In this document: piece by piece, positions 61,104-64,000 of the stretch
How the letters are laid out: each line of letters opens with the position of its first letter
Numbering within the stretch: the first letter of the stretch is position 1
NCBI GenBank assembly: GCA_038213435.1
Contig: JBBQTI010000004.1
Location: forward strand, 65,465-129,464
DNA: 64,000 nucleotides
Direction of reading: 5' to 3'
Source: PALSA-610 sp038213435
Lineage (GTDB): Bacteria; Actinomycetota; Acidimicrobiia; IMCC26256; PALSA-610
Notes under the pieces: model-generated
The model's input: only the letters and a program-made list of their open reading frames with translations
Told to the model about the DNA's origin: nothing
Databases searched by the model: none
Translations under genes and position numbers: made by a program

Positions 61104-62014
61104 CACGAACCGTGCACCGCGAGCGCGAACGCGAGTGCCCACGCCGCGCCCATCGCGAGCAGGACGCGGTCGGCGAGCACGAGCTCTTCGGGCGCGCCGC
61201 CCCGGCCCTGCTCCAGGAGCAGTGCGTAGCGAAGGATGCCGAGAACGAACGGCACGATCGACAGCTCGAACCACACTGGATTACCTACGTGCGACGACTT
61301 CTCGAACGCCCACAGGCAGTACGCGAGCACTGTGACGCTCGACGCGACCGCCCGTACGTAGCTCAGGAACTCGCGCGAGTACATCGCCAAGGTGAGCCGG
61401 TGACTGCCCGCGAGATCGCCGAGCTCCACCATCTCCGCGTGTCGCTTGCCCGTGACCATGAAGAGCGAGGCGGAGCCCGCGACGATGAGGAACCACGGCG
61501 AGATCGTCACCCCGACCGCGACGCCGCCGGCGATCGTGCGGAGCACGAAGCCCGACGCGACGCACGCGAGATCGAGCACGGCCTCGTGCTTGAGCCACAG
61601 GCTGTACACCACGGTCTGCAGCAGGTAGCCGCCGACGACGAGCGAGAGTTGCCACCGGGCGGCGAACGAGAGCGCAATGGCTGCCGTCACGAGCACAATG
61701 CCGCCGGTGAGCGCGGTGCGCACCGACACCTCGCCCGACGCGATGGGGCGCCCGCGCTTCGTGGGATGCCGGCGATCGGCGTCGATGTCGAGCAAGTCAT
61801 TGAGGAAGTAGGTTCCGCTCGCGGCCAGGCAGAAGCACACGAACGCGACGGTCGTACGCGCCAGCGCGGTGCCTTCGCCGAGGACCCCGGCCGCGCCGGG
61901 CGCGGCAATGACGAGAACGTTCTTGATCCACTGCTTGGGCCGCGCGAGACGAACGAGCGCGGGAAGGCGTGCCTGGGGCACGTCCTCGGGAACCTCGGAT
62001 TGCAGCGCGCCCAT
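61103..62014 (-). CDS. ubiA: Decaprenyl-phosphate phosphoribosyltransferase (UbiA family)
   Basis: This integral membrane prenyltransferase-fold enzyme of 303 residues transfers 5-phosphoribose from PRPP to decaprenyl phosphate, the first committed step to decaprenyl-phospho-arabinose. The Asp-rich motif is NDLLDIDADRRHPTKRGRP (72-90), with a second acidic loop around TGKRHAEMVELGD. About nine helices are predicted. ATG 62014 starts 13 bp after the flippase stop; longer starts would overlap that gene. Confidence 0.93.
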   Translation of the reverse strand: MGALQSEVPEDVPQARLPALVRLARPKQWIKNVLVIAAPGAAGVLGEGTALARTTVAFVCFCLAASGTYFLNDLLDIDADRRHPTKRGRPIASGEVSVRTALTGGIVLVTAAIALSFAARWQLSLVVGGYLLQTVVYSLWLKHEAVLDLACVASGFVLRTIAGGVAVGVTISPWFLIVAGSASLFMVTGKRHAEMVELGDLAGSHRLTLAMYSREFLSYVRAVASSVTVLAYCLWAFEKSSHVGNPVWFELSIVPFVLGILRYALLLEQGRGGAPEELVLADRVLLAMGAAWALAFALAVHGS

Positions 62015-62027
62015 TGCTCTGCGGCCT

Positions 62028-63359
62028 TCAGATTTCGAGCGGTTCGTGCTCGACCACCTCAACGAGGTCTTGCAGCGTCGCGCCGCCGCGGCGCATCCGC
62101 GGCACGAGGAGACCCGCCATCACGATTGCGGCTGCGGCTCCGCCGGCGAGGAATCCGAGCTCGTTGCGGAGGATCAAATCGTGACCGAGCGAGACCGCGA
62201 CGACGAACGAGACGATCCCGACGATCCACGCGATGGCGCTCTGTTTGTAGGCCTTCAGTGCGATGAGACCCTGTGCGAGAGTGAGCGCAACGATGAAGGC
62301 CGTGGCCGCGAGCGTCAGCAGGAACATGTCGCGGTTGCCGAGATCCCACTTGCTGACGAACAGCTTCTTGCCGGCCCAGGGCCCGATGAGCGTGGCGGCG
62401 ATCGTTCCGCTCACGCACAACACGAGCACGACGGCGATCAAGCGGCGCATGCCGATCCGGAAGTCGTCGTGCTTGCCCTCACTCGCGAGCGCGGCGAGCT
62501 TCGGCAGCAGCGCGGCCTGAACGGCCTGGAAGAGAAGCAGCGGCACGCGGGCGACGAACAGGCCCGTGATGAAGTGCGAGCTGACGTCCTTCTGGCTGGG
62601 GTTCGCGAAGTGGCTCACTCCGAACACGCTGGCGTACGAGAGCAACTGCGCGAGCACCGACCCGAGGAGGAGCCACGCGAGTGCTCCCGACAGCTCGGAG
62701 TAGGGCGCTTGCGGGCCCGGCCGCATGAGCTCGTGTTGACCACGGAGCGAGATCGCGACGGCGAGCATCGGTGGTGCCGCGAGGGCGAAGCCCCAGGGGC
62801 CCACTGATTTCGTGCCTATCGCGAACAAGACGATGCAGGCGAGGATGCGTACGATGCCTTCCGAGCCGTGCATCAGGCCGTATGCGCCGAAGCGGCCGCT
62901 TCCCGCCAGGGTCCCGCGGGTGATGAAGGCGACGCAGTAACAGACGATCGCGACGAACAGGGCGACGATCAAGATGCCCCGACCGTCGAACAGCTTGTCG
63001 ATGATGGTCTGGTGCGCGATGGCGGCGATCGCGATGACCGTGAGCGCGAGCACGCCTCCGAGCAGGGCGGCGCGCTTCACCAGAGGGCCGCCGCCTTCGC
63101 CTCGGACCCGTCGGGCCGAGACCGCGCGGCCCACCTCTTGCTCGAGTGGCTGGAACAGGCCGGGCGAGAACACGAAGACCATCGCCCAGAGAACATTGAG
63201 CGAGGTGAAATCGCTGTCCGACAATCGCTTTGCCGCAAGAATCTGGAAGCCGTACGCGCTCAGACCGACGACGACGAGGCCTGCGCCGATCGCCCAAGTT
63301 CCTTCGGGTAAGGGGAGCTTCTTGGCGGCGCCCGCCAGCCGCTGTGCACGCTCGACCAC
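62028..63359 (-). CDS. Polysaccharide/lipid-linked precursor flippase (MOP/Wzx-like)
   Basis: This 443-residue polytopic protein has about 12 hydrophobic helices with charged loops and the early stretch SDSDFTSLNVLWAMVFVFSPGLFQPLEQEVGRA, read here in two pieces, of PST/oligosaccharide flippases. Placed before ubiA and dprE1, it may turn decaprenyl-phospho-arabinose or another lipid-linked sugar to the outer face. A -10-like TAACCT ends 9 nt before GTG 63359, so it is first in the operon. Confidence 0.8.
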   Translation of the reverse strand: MVERAQRLAGAAKKLPLPEGTWAIGAGLVVVGLSAYGFQILAAKRLSDSDFTSLNVLWAMVFVFSPGLFQPLEQEVGRAVSARRVRGEGGGPLVKRAALLGGVLALTVIAIAAIAHQTIIDKLFDGRGILIVALFVAIVCYCVAFITRGTLAGSGRFGAYGLMHGSEGIVRILACIVLFAIGTKSVGPWGFALAAPPMLAVAISLRGQHELMRPGPQAPYSELSGALAWLLLGSVLAQLLSYASVFGVSHFANPSQKDVSSHFITGLFVARVPLLLFQAVQAALLPKLAALASEGKHDDFRIGMRRLIAVVLVLCVSGTIAATLIGPWAGKKLFVSKWDLGNRDMFLLTLAATAFIVALTLAQGLIALKAYKQSAIAWIVGIVSFVVAVSLGHDLILRNELGFLAGGAAAAIVMAGLLVPRMRRGGATLQDLVEVVEHEPLEI

Positions 63360-63368
63360 GAACGTGAG

Positions 63369-63374
63369 AGGTTA
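63369..63374 (-). promoter_or_regulatory. -10 box of the flippase-ubiA-dprE1-dprE2 operon
   Basis: TAACCT (minus strand) ends 9 nt before GTG 63359; no ribosome site precedes the start. Confidence 0.4.
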
Positions 63375-63507
63375 CTCGTCTCCCGAGGAGCGGCCTCAGT
63401 ACCCTCAAGCGGCTTCGGCGCCGGGGCTCGGTGCCGCAGGCGGAGGGATAGCCTCGGCGCGTGCGGAAACCGTGCCGGCGAACCGAAGCGAGAGCGCCGA
63501 GGTTGCC

Positions 63508-63600
63508 GTGAGCACCCGGGCGTACATCGTTCTCGCGGCGCTCACCGCCTTGTTGATCCTGCTCGCGTTCGCCTTTCAGGTCGTCCTCGTGAACCGATGA
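63508..63600 (+). CDS. Very small single-helix membrane protein
   Basis: A 30-residue frame starts GTG 63508 with GAGG 5 nt upstream and consists almost wholly of one hydrophobic helix (AYIVLAALTALLILLAFAFQ). A 16-codon frame at 63461-63511, with its own -10-like TAGCCT, overlaps its start as GTGA. A longer start at GTG 63472 would give 42 residues. Function unknown; it precedes lpd by 45 bp on the same strand. Confidence 0.45.
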   Translation: MSTRAYIVLAALTALLILLAFAFQVVLVNR

Positions 63601-63645
63601 AAGCGAGCATCCACGCGGTGTATCACGACGAGAGGAACCGACGAG

Positions 63646-64000
63646 ATGCCTGACGACTTCGACCTCGTCGTCCTCGGTGGTGGCCCGGGCGGGTACGCCG
63701 CGGCGCTCTACGGCGCGAGCGCGGGCATGAACATCGCCATGGTCGAGGAGCAGCGCGTCGGCGGCACCTGCCTGCATCGCGGGTGCATCCCGGCCAAGGA
63801 ATTCCTCGAAACGGCCCACGTGTTCCGCACCGTCGCCGGCGCCAAGGAGTTCGGGGTACAGGTCGAACAGCCCACCGTGGACTTCGCGACCAGTCAGGCC
63901 CGCAAGTCCAAGGTCGTCGACAGTCTCTGGAAGGGTCTCCAGGGCCTGATGAAGAGCCGGAAGATCGCCACGTTCATCGGCACGGGGACGCTCGGCGCCG
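63646..64000 (+). CDS. lpd: Dihydrolipoyl dehydrogenase (E3), N-terminal part
   Basis: This FAD flavoprotein of 2-oxo-acid dehydrogenase complexes re-oxidises dihydrolipoamide with NAD+. The 118 residues in the window include GGGPGGYAAALYG (11-23) for FAD binding and the redox disulfide in GGTCLHRGCIPAKEFL. AGAGGA lies 9 nt before ATG 63646. The gene continues past the right edge. Confidence 0.93.
   Translation, partial: MPDDFDLVVLGGGPGGYAAALYGASAGMNIAMVEEQRVGGTCLHRGCIPAKEFLETAHVFRTVAGAKEFGVQVEQPTVDFATSQARKSKVVDSLWKGLQGLMKSRKIATFIGTGTLGA

Overview
The window is high-GC DNA, roughly two thirds G+C by eye, with GTG and TTG starts common and genes packed head to tail. Gene content points to an actinobacterium, most likely of the class Acidimicrobiia: a UPF0182 membrane protein, a DivIVA coiled-coil protein, suf genes carrying a Rieske-type ferredoxin, ergothioneine genes, the DprE1/DprE2/UbiA decaprenyl-arabinose genes, and 42-residue GYW..DGGIF.FGDA propeller repeats. 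This placement is inference; no rRNA or other phylogenetic marker lies in the window. I see no tRNA, rRNA, insertion sequence, prophage or CRISPR array.

Layout. 1-9.1 kb is housekeeping and envelope: the start of a membrane-anchored serine protease, moaE, a one-helix small protein, an mreB homologue with an odd start, a HEAT-repeat protein, a PDZ/Lon-type protease, a DivIVA-like protein with a phage-like Cys/His tail, and UPF0182. 9.1-17.2 kb holds Fe-S cluster assembly as two units pointing at each other (sufB-sufD-Rieske-sufC1, and sufC2-sufS-sufU), with an L,D-transpeptidase and a small gene between. Both units share a 20-bp operator-like element. 17.2-22.7 kb has a glycosyltransferase, a glycogen-debranching-type enzyme and the egtB-egtD ergothioneine pair. 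22.9-26.8 kb has a metallo-beta-lactamase-fold hydrolase, two acyl-CoA dehydrogenases and a nuclease/phosphatase-fold protein.

26.8-48.8 kb is a surface-glycan locus. It contains a Wzm/Wzt ABC exporter with a carbohydrate-binding Wzt tail, several methyltransferases, many GT4 glycosyltransferases, a UDP-sugar dehydrogenase, a GT2 polyprenyl-type transferase and two large GT-C-like membrane proteins. Two related methyltransferase-glycosyltransferase cassettes lie as mirror images around a secreted beta-propeller protein. After a short interval (48.8-51.3 kb) with small unknown genes, a compact candidate regulatory transcript, a DUF1802 protein and a Ser-less alpha/beta hydrolase, a third glycan block (51.2-57.2 kb) carries an Rmd-like reductase, three related GT4 enzymes and a Tat-exported PGRP amidase with the same six propeller repeats.

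57.2-63.4 kb is one operon read leftward: flippase, UbiA (decaprenyl-phosphate phosphoribosyltransferase), DprE1, DprE2, HAD phosphatase, methyltransferase. It would make and handle decaprenyl-phospho-arabinose, the D-arabinose donor for cell-wall arabinan. The window ends in a small membrane protein and the start of a dihydrolipoyl dehydrogenase. Taken together, the right three fifths reads as a cell-surface polysaccharide and cell-wall district.
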